DNA of 64,000 nt from Iodidimonas nitroreducens (GCF_008579165.1 NZ_BKCN01000005.1), one strand, 5' to 3'. Shown: positions 34,955 through 44,518, counted from the stretch's first letter. Translations and numbers: made by a program. The notes: generated by a model not told the origin, from the letters alone.

Positions 34955-35991
34955 CAGGAATATCCCGCCAATTCACGATGAACAGTGACATGGGCGGCCA
35001 TCATGGTCAGGAGGGCGGCAAAAATCGGGAGCAAAATCAACAGCAGCCACGCCAGAGCCGAAAGCGAAAGATCAGGCACCAGCCCGCTGCCAATCTGGCT
35101 TGCGAAATGGCCCAATGTCAGCATCACCAGCAGCCCGGCGATGAGGCCGCCCAAGCCGCCCTTCAGCCCTTGCAGCATGAAGCGATAGCGAAATTCATGA
35201 GCAATCAGGCCATCCTCGGCCCCCATATGATGCATGATTTCAATACTGGCCCGATGGGCGGAGAGGCCGGCGCGGGTGCCAAAAGCGGCAATGGCGGCGG
35301 TGGCGCTCAGGATCAGCCCCACCACGAGAAGAGCCACCATTTGCAGGCTCGTGCTCAGCCGATTGAGCTGCACCAGCCAGCGCTCATGATCATCGAGATT
35401 GGCATCGGGTGCCACCTTTTGCACCTGCGCTTCCAATGCCGCCAGATCGATACGCGCGCCCGGGCTTGTGGTAACCTCGATCAGGATCGGCACCGGCAGA
35501 TCGTCGGTCACATTGCCTGCCCCCAGCCATGGCTCAAGCAGGGCTTTGCTTTCGGCATCCGACAGGCGCACGGCATTTTCGATACCGGGGATCGTTGGCA
35601 GCAGGGCCAGGGCGGCATCGGCCTGCTGGCGGCGGGCCTTGCCATCGGCGGTGACGATCTGAACCGAAATCTGCTGAGAAAGCTTATCGGCCCAATCGCC
35701 CATGCTTTGATGGAGGGCAAAGGCGAAAATGCTCGCCAATGTGCATAAAAACACCATGATCCCGATGACCCAGGGAAGGGTGCCCCCGGCTAGGCTGTTT
35801 TCAGGCAGAAAACGCAGGCTTTTTCGTTTCAGAGACAAAAGCCCGGTGCGAGCCGCTGATGATGGGGCGGCTGATTGTGTCGCCGTTTGGCCCGCAAAAG
35901 GCTTGGGCGTGCGTCCAAGGCCGTGCCCCGGGCTGCGGGGAGGATTTTTGCGGCCAAACCCGCCGGGCTTTTGGGGATCATGCCATCTCAT
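34954..35991 (-). CDS. ftsX: cell-division ABC permease FtsX
   Basis: A 345-residue membrane protein with a long hydrophilic N-terminus (about 70 residues, Pro/Arg-rich), a first helix (LPWVIGIMVFLCTLASIFAFAL), a periplasmic loop of about 120 residues, then three helices (about 218-240, 270-295, 310-335). The order and the segment ASIEIMHHMGAEDGLIAHEFRYRFMLQGLKGG are typical of FtsX, which with FtsE controls septal peptidoglycan hydrolases. It overlaps ftsE by four bases (ATGA). Confidence 0.92.
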   Translation of the reverse strand: MRWHDPQKPGGFGRKNPPRSPGHGLGRTPKPFAGQTATQSAAPSSAARTGLLSLKRKSLRFLPENSLAGGTLPWVIGIMVFLCTLASIFAFALHQSMGDWADKLSQQISVQIVTADGKARRQQADAALALLPTIPGIENAVRLSDAESKALLEPWLGAGNVTDDLPVPILIEVTTSPGARIDLAALEAQVQKVAPDANLDDHERWLVQLNRLSTSLQMVALLVVGLILSATAAIAAFGTRAGLSAHRASIEIMHHMGAEDGLIAHEFRYRFMLQGLKGGLGGLIAGLLVMLTLGHFASQIGSGLVPDLSLSALAWLLLILLPIFAALLTMMAAHVTVHRELAGYS

Positions 35992-36749
35992 GATGACAAA
36001 TCCGATGATAAATTCGCTGACAAATTTGGCCGCGATGGATCGGTTGCAGAGACCGGTCCGCGTGCCCGCTCGGGCAGATGGCGGCTGGACAGTTGGCCAT
36101 CTTGCAGATGCATTACCGGGCCGCCCATTTCATGCACCAGTTCCAGATCATGGGTGGCAACAACCGTGGTGGTGCCCAGCTTGTTCAATTCGGCAAACAG
36201 ATGCATCAGGCGGCGGGCCATTTGCGGATCGACATTGCCGGTCGGCTCATCGGCCAGCAAAAGATCGGGCTTGGCGATCACCGCCCGGGCAATCGCCACC
36301 CGCTGTTTTTCGCCGCCCGAAAGGGTGGGGGGCTTGGCGTGCATCCGATCCTTCAATCCCACCCACATCAGCAATTCTTCCACATGCTCGCGGATTTTAT
36401 GATCATCGCCACCGCCCGCCAGGCGCAGGGGCATGGCCACATTTTCAATGGCGCTCAGATGATCAAGCAGGCGATATTCCTGAAACACCACCCCGATGCG
36501 GCGGCGCAGGCGCGGCAGGGCCGTGCGATGGGCGGTGGTAACATCATCGCCAAACATCGAAACGATCCCCCGCGAAGGGCGATGCGCCAGATAGAGCAAT
36601 TTCAGCAAGGATGATTTGCCCGCCCCCGAGGCGCCGGTCAGAAAATGAAAAGAGCCCGGCTCCAAAACGAACGAAATATCCTGCAAAATCTCGGCACCCA
36701 TGCCATAGCGCATGCCCACATTTTCAAATTTTACAAAACGATTGCTCAC
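35988..36749 (-). CDS. ftsE: cell-division ATP-binding protein FtsE
   Basis: A 253-residue ABC ATPase. Walker A GASGAGKSS, QEYRLLDHLSAIENVAMPLR (FtsE Q-loop region), signature LSGGEKQRVAIARA, Walker B LLLADEPTGNVDP and switch ATHD. The C-terminal tail after about residue 225 is Ser/Pro/Leu-rich and longer than usual, overlapping the ftsX start. It is the first gene of the ftsEX-DUF218 operon and divergent from the zinc-ribbon gene. Confidence 0.95.
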   Translation of the reverse strand: MSNRFVKFENVGMRYGMGAEILQDISFVLEPGSFHFLTGASGAGKSSLLKLLYLAHRPSRGIVSMFGDDVTTAHRTALPRLRRRIGVVFQEYRLLDHLSAIENVAMPLRLAGGGDDHKIREHVEELLMWVGLKDRMHAKPPTLSGGEKQRVAIARAVIAKPDLLLADEPTGNVDPQMARRLMHLFAELNKLGTTTVVATHDLELVHEMGGPVMHLQDGQLSSRHLPERARGPVSATDPSRPNLSANLSSDLSS

Positions 36750-37105
36750 GATACTCTTGCTGTTCCCGATCCCGCGCCTGAATACTGAGTTTAATTGTGA
36801 TTTTTACACCGATCTGAAGCGCAAAAACACCCGCAATGATGCTGATCGCAGCATGACACAGGCCATCAGCCGGCGTCCAGCATCGCTGCATTGCAACAAG
36901 ATCGGTGATGATTTTGCCTGATAATTTTGCCTGAAGATTTTGCCTGTTTATTTTGCTTGATGATAAAGTGGTTCGCAACTTGCACCAAAGACAGGATACT
37001 CATATAGCTCGAAAGCTGAATGCAATATCTGTGATGGCCCGCTATGCTCGAAGCTGACCGATCTGTTTTGAAGGCTATCAATCCACGAAAGAGTGCGCTC
37101 TGGCG
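36750..37105. other. intergenic region between ftsE and the zinc-ribbon gene
   Basis: A 356-base gap between divergent genes, more AT-rich than its surroundings. Several frames are open through it on both strands, but none shows codon use, ribosome site or similarity that I would accept. Its one clear structure is a four-copy 13-bp tandem repeat at 36908-36959. Promoters for both neighbours must lie here, but I cannot assign them with confidence. Confidence 0.6.
36908..36959. repeat. four tandem 13-bp repeats (ATTTTGCCTG core)
   Basis: Four contiguous units: ATGATTTTGCCTG, ATAATTTTGCCTG, AAGATTTTGCCTG and TTTATTTTGCTTG. The ten-base core ATTTTGCCTG is kept in the first three and has one change in the fourth. 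The period of 13 bases is exact. It lies between the divergent ftsE and zinc-ribbon genes, about 160 bases from the ftsE start and 150 from the other. It could be an array of regulator sites, an iteron-like array, or a slippage minisatellite. Confidence 0.9.
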
Positions 37106-38374
37106 ATGATTTTGACCTGTCCTCACTGTGCGGTGCGTTTTCATGTTCCCCCCGATCTTTTGGGGCCAGAGGGGCGGCGCGTGCGCTGTGGTTCCTGCGC
37201 GCATATCTGGCATGCCATGCCTGATGAGGCCGAAGCCGAACCAAAGCCCAAGGACAAGGCCCGAGCAAAGCCTGCAGCAAACCCCGCAAAAAAACAGGGG
37301 TCGGCCAGCAAAGATGCGCCCGATCCTCAAAAGCCTGCATCCGATTCTGTTGATTCTGTGATCGAGGAAGAAAGTCAGGAGCAGATTCTGGCCGCTATTG
37401 CTTCGGCCATGGAAAAGGCCGGCCTGAGCGATGGCTCAGAGTCTGCCGATGAGGATCAACAGCAGGACGACCCTGCAGGCGATGAGGATAAAGATCCCTT
37501 CAGTGCTGATCTGCCGCCCACTGACGACACCCCATCGGAAAGGATCGAACCTCAAAAGGCCGATGAGGTGTCTCCCCCCAATGCGCCTCATGATGATGCG
37601 CCTTCCCCCAATGTGCCTTCCGAAGATGTGCCGCTTGATGATCATGATGCGGACGAGGATTGGACCCAGCGCGATTTGGATGATGATCCGCCCTTTGAAG
37701 GGGGCCTTGATGATGACGAGGAGGATGCGCCCCGCTATCAGCCCGGAAAAACCGCTGATTTTGCCGAAGATGTTGCCCGCAGCCTGCGCCGCCTGCGCGA
37801 TGAAGAAAGCATTTATGGTGCGGCCCCGGTCCCGGCCCTGCGACCAAAGCCAAGCCGCTTCGTGCTTTTTGGCTGGGGGGCCTATGGGCTGTTTGTGATC
37901 GCGCTTTTGGGGGGTTTTCTGGCCTTTGCCCCAAGCCTGACCGCAGCCTGGCCACCCATTGGCAGGCTTTATGCGCTGATCGGGATGGAGGCTCCACCTG
38001 CGGTTTCAGCCGATCAAGGAACGCCTGAGGCGGCAAAGGCCGATGCGCCGACGGAAAAATCCCCCCCCATCAGCCCCGATGAAGCCTTGACGGTTGCCCT
38101 TGATCCCAATCCGGAATGGCAGGCGCGGGATTATGGCTGGGATCTGCGTGTTTCAGGATCGGTTTCCAATCGCCTTGAAAGCGGCTATGAGGTGCCGGCG
38201 CTCACGCTTCTTTTGGTTGATTCTGCGGGGGAAACTTTGCAGCGCACCCCCGTGATCCTTGATGAAACCCTGTTGAATGCCGGGAAAGCCACGCGCTTTT
38301 CCGTGCAAATCGAAAACGCCCCGGCACAAACGACCGGAATCGTGCATGAATGGCAAGAGCGGAGCCCAAGCTGA
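37106..38374 (+). CDS. zinc-ribbon (MJ0042) membrane protein with DUF3426-like end
   Basis: A 422-residue protein. The N-terminus is an MJ0042-type zinc ribbon with two CxxC pairs (CPHC at about 5-8 and CGSC at about 28-31). A long acidic, Pro/Asp-rich low-complexity region follows (about 45-215), then a single membrane helix (about 250-272, FVLFGWGAYGLFVIALLGGFLAFA). The C-terminal domain (about 325-420, GWDLRVSGSVSNRLESGYEVPALTLLL) is like DUF3426, an immunoglobulin-like domain. This layout is common in Alphaproteobacteria near ftsE and hpt; the function is unknown. Confidence 0.85.
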   Translation: MILTCPHCAVRFHVPPDLLGPEGRRVRCGSCAHIWHAMPDEAEAEPKPKDKARAKPAANPAKKQGSASKDAPDPQKPASDSVDSVIEEESQEQILAAIASAMEKAGLSDGSESADEDQQQDDPAGDEDKDPFSADLPPTDDTPSERIEPQKADEVSPPNAPHDDAPSPNVPSEDVPLDDHDADEDWTQRDLDDDPPFEGGLDDDEEDAPRYQPGKTADFAEDVARSLRRLRDEESIYGAAPVPALRPKPSRFVLFGWGAYGLFVIALLGGFLAFAPSLTAAWPPIGRLYALIGMEAPPAVSADQGTPEAAKADAPTEKSPPISPDEALTVALDPNPEWQARDYGWDLRVSGSVSNRLESGYEVPALTLLLVDSAGETLQRTPVILDETLLNAGKATRFSVQIENAPAQTTGIVHEWQERSPS

Positions 38375-38970
38375 TGGCAGATGAAGATCTGATGGCCGGA
38401 AAAACGATCAAAACCCTTTATTCGGCGGCGGAAATATCCGCCCGTATCGATGATATGGCCGATGCCATCATCACCCATGCGATCATCACTGAGGCCAAAG
38501 GGGCTTTGCTGGTTGAGGTGATCATGAATGGCGCGGTGATTTTTGCTGCCGATCTGGTGCGCGCCTTATCCCGGCGCGGGCTGGATATCGAGATCGATTT
38601 CATTGCCCTGTCCAGCTATGGCGAGGGAACGGAAAGTTCGGGCAATGTGGTATTGGAAGCCGATGCGCGGGGGGCCATTGCCGGACGCACTGTTTTGCTG
38701 ATCGATGATATTCTGGAAACCGGACGAACCCTGAATTATGCCCGCAGCTATTTTCTGGGCAAAGGGGCGGCCCATGTGATGACCGGGGTTTTGCTGGATA
38801 AATCCGCGGGCCGCGATCCGGTGATCCGCCCCGATTTTGCTGGTTTTGAATGTCCCGATCTGTTCGTGATCGGCTATGGGATGGATTATGCATATCGTTT
38901 TCGTGAATTGCCCTATATTGGTTATATGGAGCAAGGAGCGGCGGCTGATGGCAAAGATTCTACTGGCTGA
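38374..38970 (+). CDS. hpt: hypoxanthine phosphoribosyltransferase
   Basis: A 198-residue purine-salvage enzyme that converts hypoxanthine or guanine plus PRPP to the nucleotide. The PRPP site VLLIDDILETGRTL is clear, with upstream DIEIDFIALSSYGEGTESSG and downstream DFAGFECPDLFVIGYGMDYAYRFRELPYIG, the typical C-terminal HPRT block. The start overlaps the previous stop (TGATG at 38372-38376); the open frame from 38350 is an alternative. Its 3' end overlaps the regulator gene by 23 bases, so both are co-translated. Confidence 0.9.
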   Translation: MADEDLMAGKTIKTLYSAAEISARIDDMADAIITHAIITEAKGALLVEVIMNGAVIFAADLVRALSRRGLDIEIDFIALSSYGEGTESSGNVVLEADARGAIAGRTVLLIDDILETGRTLNYARSYFLGKGAAHVMTGVLLDKSAGRDPVIRPDFAGFECPDLFVIGYGMDYAYRFRELPYIGYMEQGAAADGKDSTG

Positions 38971-39321
38971 AGATGAAGACAGCGTGCGGGAATTCGTCCG
39001 CCGGGGGCTTGTGGGCCATGGCTATGAGGTGAAGGCCACCGCCGATGGAGGCGAGGCTTTGGAGCTTTGGCCCATGATCAGTTTGATCTGGTGCTGGCCG
39101 ATATCGTGATGCCGGTAATGGATGGCATTGCGCTGGCCTTGAAGCTGGCCGCCGAACGCCCCGATCTGCCGGTTTTGCTGATGACCGGCTATGCCATGGA
39201 AAAACAGCGCGCCCATCATCTTGATTGTTTGGTCAGCGATGTTTTGAGCAAGCCCTTCAGCCTTGATCAGCTTTTAAGGGCGGTGCGGCAGACCTTGAAA
39301 GCCGAACAGCCAAAAGCCTGA
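38948..39321 (+). CDS. cpdR: CpdR-like single-domain response regulator (frameshifted)
   Basis: About 124 residues after restoring one T in the TTT at 39066-39068. It is a stand-alone receiver domain: MAKILLAEDEDSVREFVRRG (acidic pocket), DLVLADIVMPVMDGI (phospho-Asp), LLMTGYA (Thr) and SKPFSL (Lys). The wording and the hpt neighbour match CpdR, which in Caulobacter is controlled by the CckA-ChpT relay and steers ClpXP to cell-cycle substrates. The name is by similarity of motif and context; another single-domain regulator cannot be excluded. Confidence 0.8.
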
Positions 39322-39327
39322 AAAACC

Positions 39328-40073
39328 TTATTGATCGCGATACCAGCCGGTGATCGAGAGCCGGGGCGCCCCGGCAAAGGGGGCCACCTGGCCCACCGCA
39401 TGGGGATGGCGCGTGGCAAAAAGATTGAGCACATTAAAGCGCGGTATCAGGCCCCATGTGATATCCCCTCTTTCATCGAAAAAATTGAGATAGCCGCCCC
39501 AATCCGTCCGCCATTCGGGGGTGAAGCCAAAGACATAGGCAAGCCTGCGATGTTCTTTTTCCACCTCATCGCGATGATGGAGCAAAAAATGATTCTGGCT
39601 ATAGAATGTGGCTTGGGCATCCGCTTGATGATCGCGGCAAGGCCTGAAATCTCGCGGATCAGATCAAGCATCGGCGCGCTATTGAGAAATTCCAAAAAGC
39701 GCATCAGAAGATGATCGGGCTGCCACTGCTCCAAATAAGCCTGCAGCATGGGATAGCAGAAATAGAAATAGCTGTAATCATGGCGCGCCCGGGCCATCAG
39801 GCGGCTGTTGATTGCGGCCAATTCATCGGGCTTTTTGGCCGCAATCTCCTCGCGCCGGATGAAGTGATGCGCCCCATCATAATAGGCGATGCCCCATGGG
39901 GTTTGCTGGCCCAAAATCTGATAAAGCCGGGCGGCGCTCTCAGGGCTTAGAATATCGTTGATCTGGATCCGCTCGCCCTGTTCCACGAATTGGCGGGCAA
40001 GGGCGGGTCTGTCAAGCGCGGGATTGAGGCGAAACAGATCGCCAAGATCGATGGCGGATGGGGGGCGGGTCAT
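39328..40073 (-). CDS. 2OG-Fe(II) oxygenase, prolyl-hydroxylase-like, copy 1 (frameshifted)
   Basis: About 248 residues after restoring one C near 39624. The start has FRLNPALDRPALARQFVEQG and the region ILSPESAARLYQIL. The double-stranded beta-helix follows, with LLHHRDEVEKEHRRLAYVFGF (HxD iron ligands), then HPHAVGQVAPF (second His) and RLSITGWYRD (2OG-binding Arg). Related proteins hydroxylate prolyl residues or small substrates. The ATG overlaps the stop of copy 2 upstream (ATGA), so the pair is co-translated. The substrate is unknown. Confidence 0.82.
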
Positions 40074-40826
40074 GATGAAGCGGGCTCCTTGGCGCGATAC
40101 CAGCCCGATATGGCATAGCGATAACCGCCCGCAAAGGGGGAATGAACGTCACTGCATGGGGCTGGGGCACGAGAAACAGATTGAGCTTGTTGAAATCGGG
40201 TTTATAGGCGGTTTGGCCATTGCCCAGATCATCAAAAAATTGCAGATAGCCGCCCCAATCAGGCCGCCAGCGCCTTGTGAAATTAAAGACATAGGCACAG
40301 CGGCGGTGGCTTTTGGGCACATGATCATTGTGATAGGTCAGATATTGTCCGGGGCCAAAGCGGGTGGCCTGCGCATCGGCTTTTACCACCGCTTCATCGC
40401 CCAAAAGATCGCGGATCAGGCCGATCATCTGCGGCCCTTGCAGAAAATCGAAAAATGAAAGCAGATAAAGATGCCGGTCGCGATCAAGGCGCACCGATTC
40501 CTGCAAGGGATAAAATCCATAGGCATAGCTGAAGCGATCCCGGGCCAGCAAAAACAGATCGCGCTGTAATTGGCTCCATTTTTCAGGGCTGACTTTGGCC
40601 ATATCCTGATGATCGAGGATGCAGGCGCTTCGCCATCAAACCAGGTGAAGGACCATGGCGTTTCGGCTTCAAGGCAATGGGCCAGCCTTTCAGCACATTC
40701 GGGGGCCAGCACATTGCTGATCTGCACCCGGCGGTGTTTGGCGAGGTCTGCCGCAATCGCCGCCCGATCCAATGCGGGGTTGAGCCGGAAAGCCGGGGCA
40801 TTTGCTGCTGAAGAGGGGATGGCCAT
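40070..40826 (-). CDS. 2OG-Fe(II) oxygenase, prolyl-hydroxylase-like, copy 2 (two frameshifts)
   Basis: About 252 residues after two repairs: one G in the GG at 40624-40625 and one A in the AAA at 40133-40135. It is clearly paralogous to copy 1: FRLNPALDRAAIAADLAKHRR at the start, then YHNDHVPKSHRRCAYVFNF (HxD), PQPHAVTFIPPF (second His) and a C-terminus restored to ISGWYRAKEPASS. AGGAG lies eight bases before ATG 40826; ATG 40832 overlaps the upstream stop (ATGA). The substrate is unknown, but the tandem suggests two related substrates or a heteromer. Confidence 0.8.
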
Positions 40827-40828
40827 GT

Positions 40829-41493
40829 TCATGGCTCCTTTGTTTCGCACAAAATGGCATCCGTTGGAAACAGGCGCGCGATCACGATCCCAATAAACCG
40901 ATAGGCGATCAGAAGAAACAGCATGCCCCTTAAAAAAACCAGACTATGGATGGGGGAGAGCAGGGCGAGATCGAGATCACCCCCCAAAATGGGGATCAGG
41001 CTGAAGCGATCGACCGCGCCATGGATCACCGCCGCTTCGATCAGGGCCACAACCAACAGAAACAAAGCCCGTGGGGGCAGCCTGTCAAGACGATGGGCAG
41101 CCCAAACAAGGGCGATGATGGCGGGCACAAGTGCCAGCCGCGTGCCAGCCCTTCCAGCATCACCGGCCCGCGCCAGCCCATGGCCGCCAGAAAATAGGGG
41201 TCGAGCATAAAACTGATGGCAAACCCTGCGATCATCGGCCAGATGACGAGGCATCGCCCATGCCCTTCTCGTCTCAAACCAAAGCGGATGGCAAAACCGA
41301 TGGAGCCGCCGATGATCAGCCCCCCAAGGGCCGCGCCCGCCACCAAAAGGGCCAGAAGTGCCGCGCCCTCAAGCCAAACGGGCTGCACCAGATAGCGCAG
41401 GATATTCTCACCCGCTTGGATGGCTGAGGCCAGAAGGGTGCCCACAATCAGCCCGATCAGGGCATGGATAAGAAGCCGGGGGTTTTTAATCAC
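40829..41493 (-). CDS. polytopic membrane protein, unknown (frameshifted)
   Basis: About 221 residues after restoring one C in the CC at 41145-41146. At least five hydrophobic segments are seen, including LIHALIGLIVGTLLASAI, GAALLALLVAGAALGGLIIG and LVPAIIALVWAAHRL, with short loops. I do not recognise a family. The stop overlaps the 2OG copy 2 start region (ATGA), and the start lies six bases after tsaC. It is therefore in one operon with the two oxygenases, which may act on a membrane-linked substrate. Confidence 0.65.
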
Positions 41494-41498
41494 GGCAT

Positions 41499-42488
41499 TT
41501 AATCCCTTTCGGAGTCTGCTGGCCGGGGCGCAGCCGCCCGCCCCTTGTCGGATTTTGCCGGCCGGGGCGCAGCCGCCCGGCGGAGGCGATCATTGATGGC
41601 AAGGCCCAGGCCATGATCGGGAATGGGGGCGATGGCAAGCCCTGAGGCGCCGCTGTCATCCGCTTGGCGCAAAGCGGCGAAAAGCCCGGCTGCCGCCTCG
41701 ATCAGGTCGCCCTTGGGGCTTAAATTGAGATCGCCCCCGATGGCACCAAATCCGATCATGAATTCGCCATCCCCGGCCCTGATGGCATCGAGCCGTAATT
41801 GGCCGCGCGGGGCATAATGGCTGAGCAACTGCCCCGGTGCGGTGATAGCCCCGCTTTGATCCGCTTCTGGCCTGATGCCGCAGATTTCAGCGATCTGATC
41901 GGGGGTGATGCCGCCGGGCCGGAGCAAAAGCAGCCGGTCGGTTCCATCATCCGGCAGCCCGATGATGGTGCTTTCAAGGCCCAGGCTACAGGGCCCGCCA
42001 TCAAGGATCATATCCACATCCTTGCCCAGATCATCGGCCACATGCCGGGCCGTGGTGGGGCTGATCGCGCCGGATCGATTGGCGCTGGGGGCCGCCAATG
42101 GCCGCCCGGTCTGGCGCAGCAGGGCCAAAGCCATGGGATGGGCTGGCATCCTGATCCCGACCGAGGGCAGCCCGGCGCTCACCAGATCGGCAAGGGGGCT
42201 ATCGGGCCTTTGGGGCAGCACCAAAGTCAGCGGTCCGGGCCAGAAGGCGGTGATCAGGCGATCCGCCAGGGGGCTGATGCGGGCGATCCGGGCAGCATCT
42301 TCCGGTGCGGGCACATGGCAGATGAGGGGATTGAAGCCGGGCCGCCCTTTGGTGGCGAAAATCCGGGCCACGGCTTTGGGATTGGTGGCATCAGCCGCCA
42401 GCCCATAGACCGTTTCGGTGGGGATTGCCACCAGCCCGCCCCGGCGCAGGATCCGGGCAGCATCCAAGATGGCCTTGTCAGTGCTCAT
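41499..42488 (-). CDS. tsaC: L-threonylcarbamoyladenylate synthase (Sua5/TsaC type)
   Basis: A 329-residue two-domain enzyme that makes threonylcarbamoyl-AMP for the t6A37 modification of tRNA. The N-terminal YrdC part shows GGLVAIPTETVYGLAADAT, KGRPGFNPLICHV, FWPGPLTLVL and APSANRSGAISPTTA; the Sua5 domain (about 200-310, QLLSHYAPRGQLRL) follows. The last 27 residues hold a duplicated RAAAPRPA segment encoded by a 20-bp direct repeat. It heads a minus-strand operon with the membrane protein and two oxygenases. Confidence 0.94.
   Translation of the reverse strand: MSTDKAILDAARILRRGGLVAIPTETVYGLAADATNPKAVARIFATKGRPGFNPLICHVPAPEDAARIARISPLADRLITAFWPGPLTLVLPQRPDSPLADLVSAGLPSVGIRMPAHPMALALLRQTGRPLAAPSANRSGAISPTTARHVADDLGKDVDMILDGGPCSLGLESTIIGLPDDGTDRLLLLRPGGITPDQIAEICGIRPEADQSGAITAPGQLLSHYAPRGQLRLDAIRAGDGEFMIGFGAIGGDLNLSPKGDLIEAAAGLFAALRQADDSGASGLAIAPIPDHGLGLAINDRLRRAAAPRPAKSDKGRAAAPRPADSERD
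41521..41579. repeat. 20-bp direct repeat at the 3' end of tsaC
   Basis: GGCCGGGGCGCAGCCGCCCG occurs at 41521-41540 and again at 41560-41579, a spacing of 39 bases (13 codons). It duplicates the RAAAPRPA peptide at the C-terminus of the Sua5-type protein. An in-frame slippage duplication is the simplest explanation. Confidence 0.85.
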
Positions 42489-42724
42489 TTGGAAAGAGGC
42501 ATCCTTAGTTTTTACTGAAAAATATGGGCAATGCGGGGCTGTCGGTCATGGCAGGGATCATCAGGGAAGCATGGCAAAAACGGTCAAAGATCTGCTAGGA
42601 CATCTTGTGACATGAGCATAAGCGTGCCTATGCTTTTTCGACAAATAAAAACCAACCTTATCGATACGGCCTTTTCGGTAGGGCTATAAAGTTTCTGCGC
42701 CTTGTTCAGAAGAAGGATCGGCTT

Positions 42725-44518
42725 ATGACCAGCTATCGCGCCCCGGTGAAGGATATTCAGTTCACTTTGGAAACCATCTGTGATTGGCCGTCGCTGACCC
42801 GCCTTGATGCTTTTGTCGATGCCACGCCCGATGTGATGCTTGCGGTGATCGAAGAAGCGGCGAAATTGTCAGCGCAGGTGATTGCCCCTCTCAATCGCAA
42901 GGGCGATCTTGAAGGATCGCGCCTTGTGGATGGCAAGGTGGTGACGCCGGATGGCTTTGCCGATGCCTATCGTCAATATGTGGATGGCGGCTGGAACGGC
43001 CTCTCCTTCAGCCCCGATTGGGGCGGGCAGGGCCTGCCTTTTGCGCTGGCTTTGGCGGTTCAGGAAACATGGACGGCGGCGAATATGGCCTTTTCCCTGT
43101 GCCCGATGCTGACACAAGGCGCCATCGAGGCGCTGACCCATCATGCTCGGATGCATTGAAGGCGCTGTATCTGGAAAAGCTGGTGACCGGCGAATGGACC
43201 GGGACCATGAACCTCACCGAGCCGCAGGCGGGATCGGATGTGGGGGCCCTGAAAAGCCGGGCCGAACCCAATGACGATGGAAGCTGGAAGATATTCGGCC
43301 AGAAAATCTATATCACCTGGGGTGATCATGATATGGCCGAAAATATCATCCATCTGGTGCTGGCCCGTACCCCCGGTGCGCCGGCGGGCACCAAGGGCAT
43401 TTCGCTGTTTGTGGTGCCCAAATTTTTGCCCGATGCGGAGGGCCGCCCGGGGCGCGCAATGATGTCACCTGTGTGAGCCTTGAACATAAACTGGGCATTC
43501 ATGCCAGCCCCACCTGTGTTTTGCAGTTCGGCGATGAGGGGGGCGCCATCGGCTGGCTGGTGGGCGAGGAAAATCGCGGGATGCGCTGCATGTTCACCAT
43601 GATGAACCACGCCCGCATCAATGTGGGGCTGCAGGGGGTTTCCATCGCCGAACGCGCCTATCAGCAGGCGGTGGCCTATGCCCGGGATCGGGTGCAATCC
43701 GCCGATATCAGCCAGCCCGGCGGCGATGGCGTGCCGATCATTCGCCATGCCGATGTGCGGCGGATGCTGATGACCATGAAAGCCAATACCGAAGCGGTGC
43801 GGGCGCTTGCCTATTATAATGCGGCGGCGGTGGATCGCGCCCATTTCGGGGCCAGCGATGATGAACGCAAAGCGGCGCAGGGGCTGGCCGATCTGCTCAC
43901 CCCGGTGACCAAGGCCTTTGCCACCGATCTGGGGGTGGAAACCACATCTTTGGCGATCCAGATTCATGGCGGCATGGGCTATGTTGAGGAAACCGGCGTC
44001 GCCCAGCATTATCGGGATGCCCGGATTGCCCCCATTTATGAAGGCACCAATGGCATTCAGGCGATGGATCTGGTGGGGCGCAAGCTGATGATGGAGGGGG
44101 GCCTGCATTGGCGCGAACTGTTCCAACAGATCCGGGATGATCTGGGCGATCTGCCATCCAAGGGGATCTGGGCCTTTTGGCCCCTTATCTGGAGGATGGG
44201 CTTGATGCCCTGCAAAATGCCGCGATCTGGCTGAGCGGCAATGATGCCGACAAGATGCGCGATACGGCGGCGGGGGCGGCTCCTTTCCTGCGGATGTTCG
44301 GGGCGGTTGTGGGCGGCTGGCTGCTGATGAAGCAGGCCATGGCGGCGCAGGAGCGGCTGGATGCGGGCGAAGGCGACCCCGCCTTTTTGAAAGCCAAGAT
44401 CACCACCGCCCGATTTTTTGCCGAGCAGCTTTTGCCCCCCGCCACCGCCCTTTTAGGCCCGGTGACCCGGGGATCGGCACTGCTTTATGCCCTTGACGAG
44501 GAGGATTTTGCGGCGTGA
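42725..44518 (+). CDS. acyl-CoA dehydrogenase, long type with C-terminal domain (three frameshifts)
   Basis: About 597 residues after three one-base repairs (T near 43147, G in the run 43449-43452, T in 44175-44178). It has the ACAD core: TGTMNLTEPQAGSDVGALKS, IYITWGDHDM, EENRGMRCMFTMMNHARINVGLQG and IHGGMGYVEETGVAQHYRDARIAPIYEGTNGIQAMDL. An extra C-terminal helical domain (about 470-597) is like that of DmdC/FadE-type long dehydrogenases. Substrate range may be long-chain or 3-methylthiopropionyl-CoA; fatty acids seem more likely beside a fadD-like gene. It opens a five-gene operon. Confidence 0.9.

Noticed and set aside
36908..36959. CRISPR-like array
   Set aside because: The 13-bp units are contiguous, without spacers, and no cas genes are present.
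36866..37330. Minus-strand frames across the ftsE/zinc-ribbon gap
   Set aside because: They run through the tandem repeats and antisense to the zinc-ribbon motifs, with no ribosome site.
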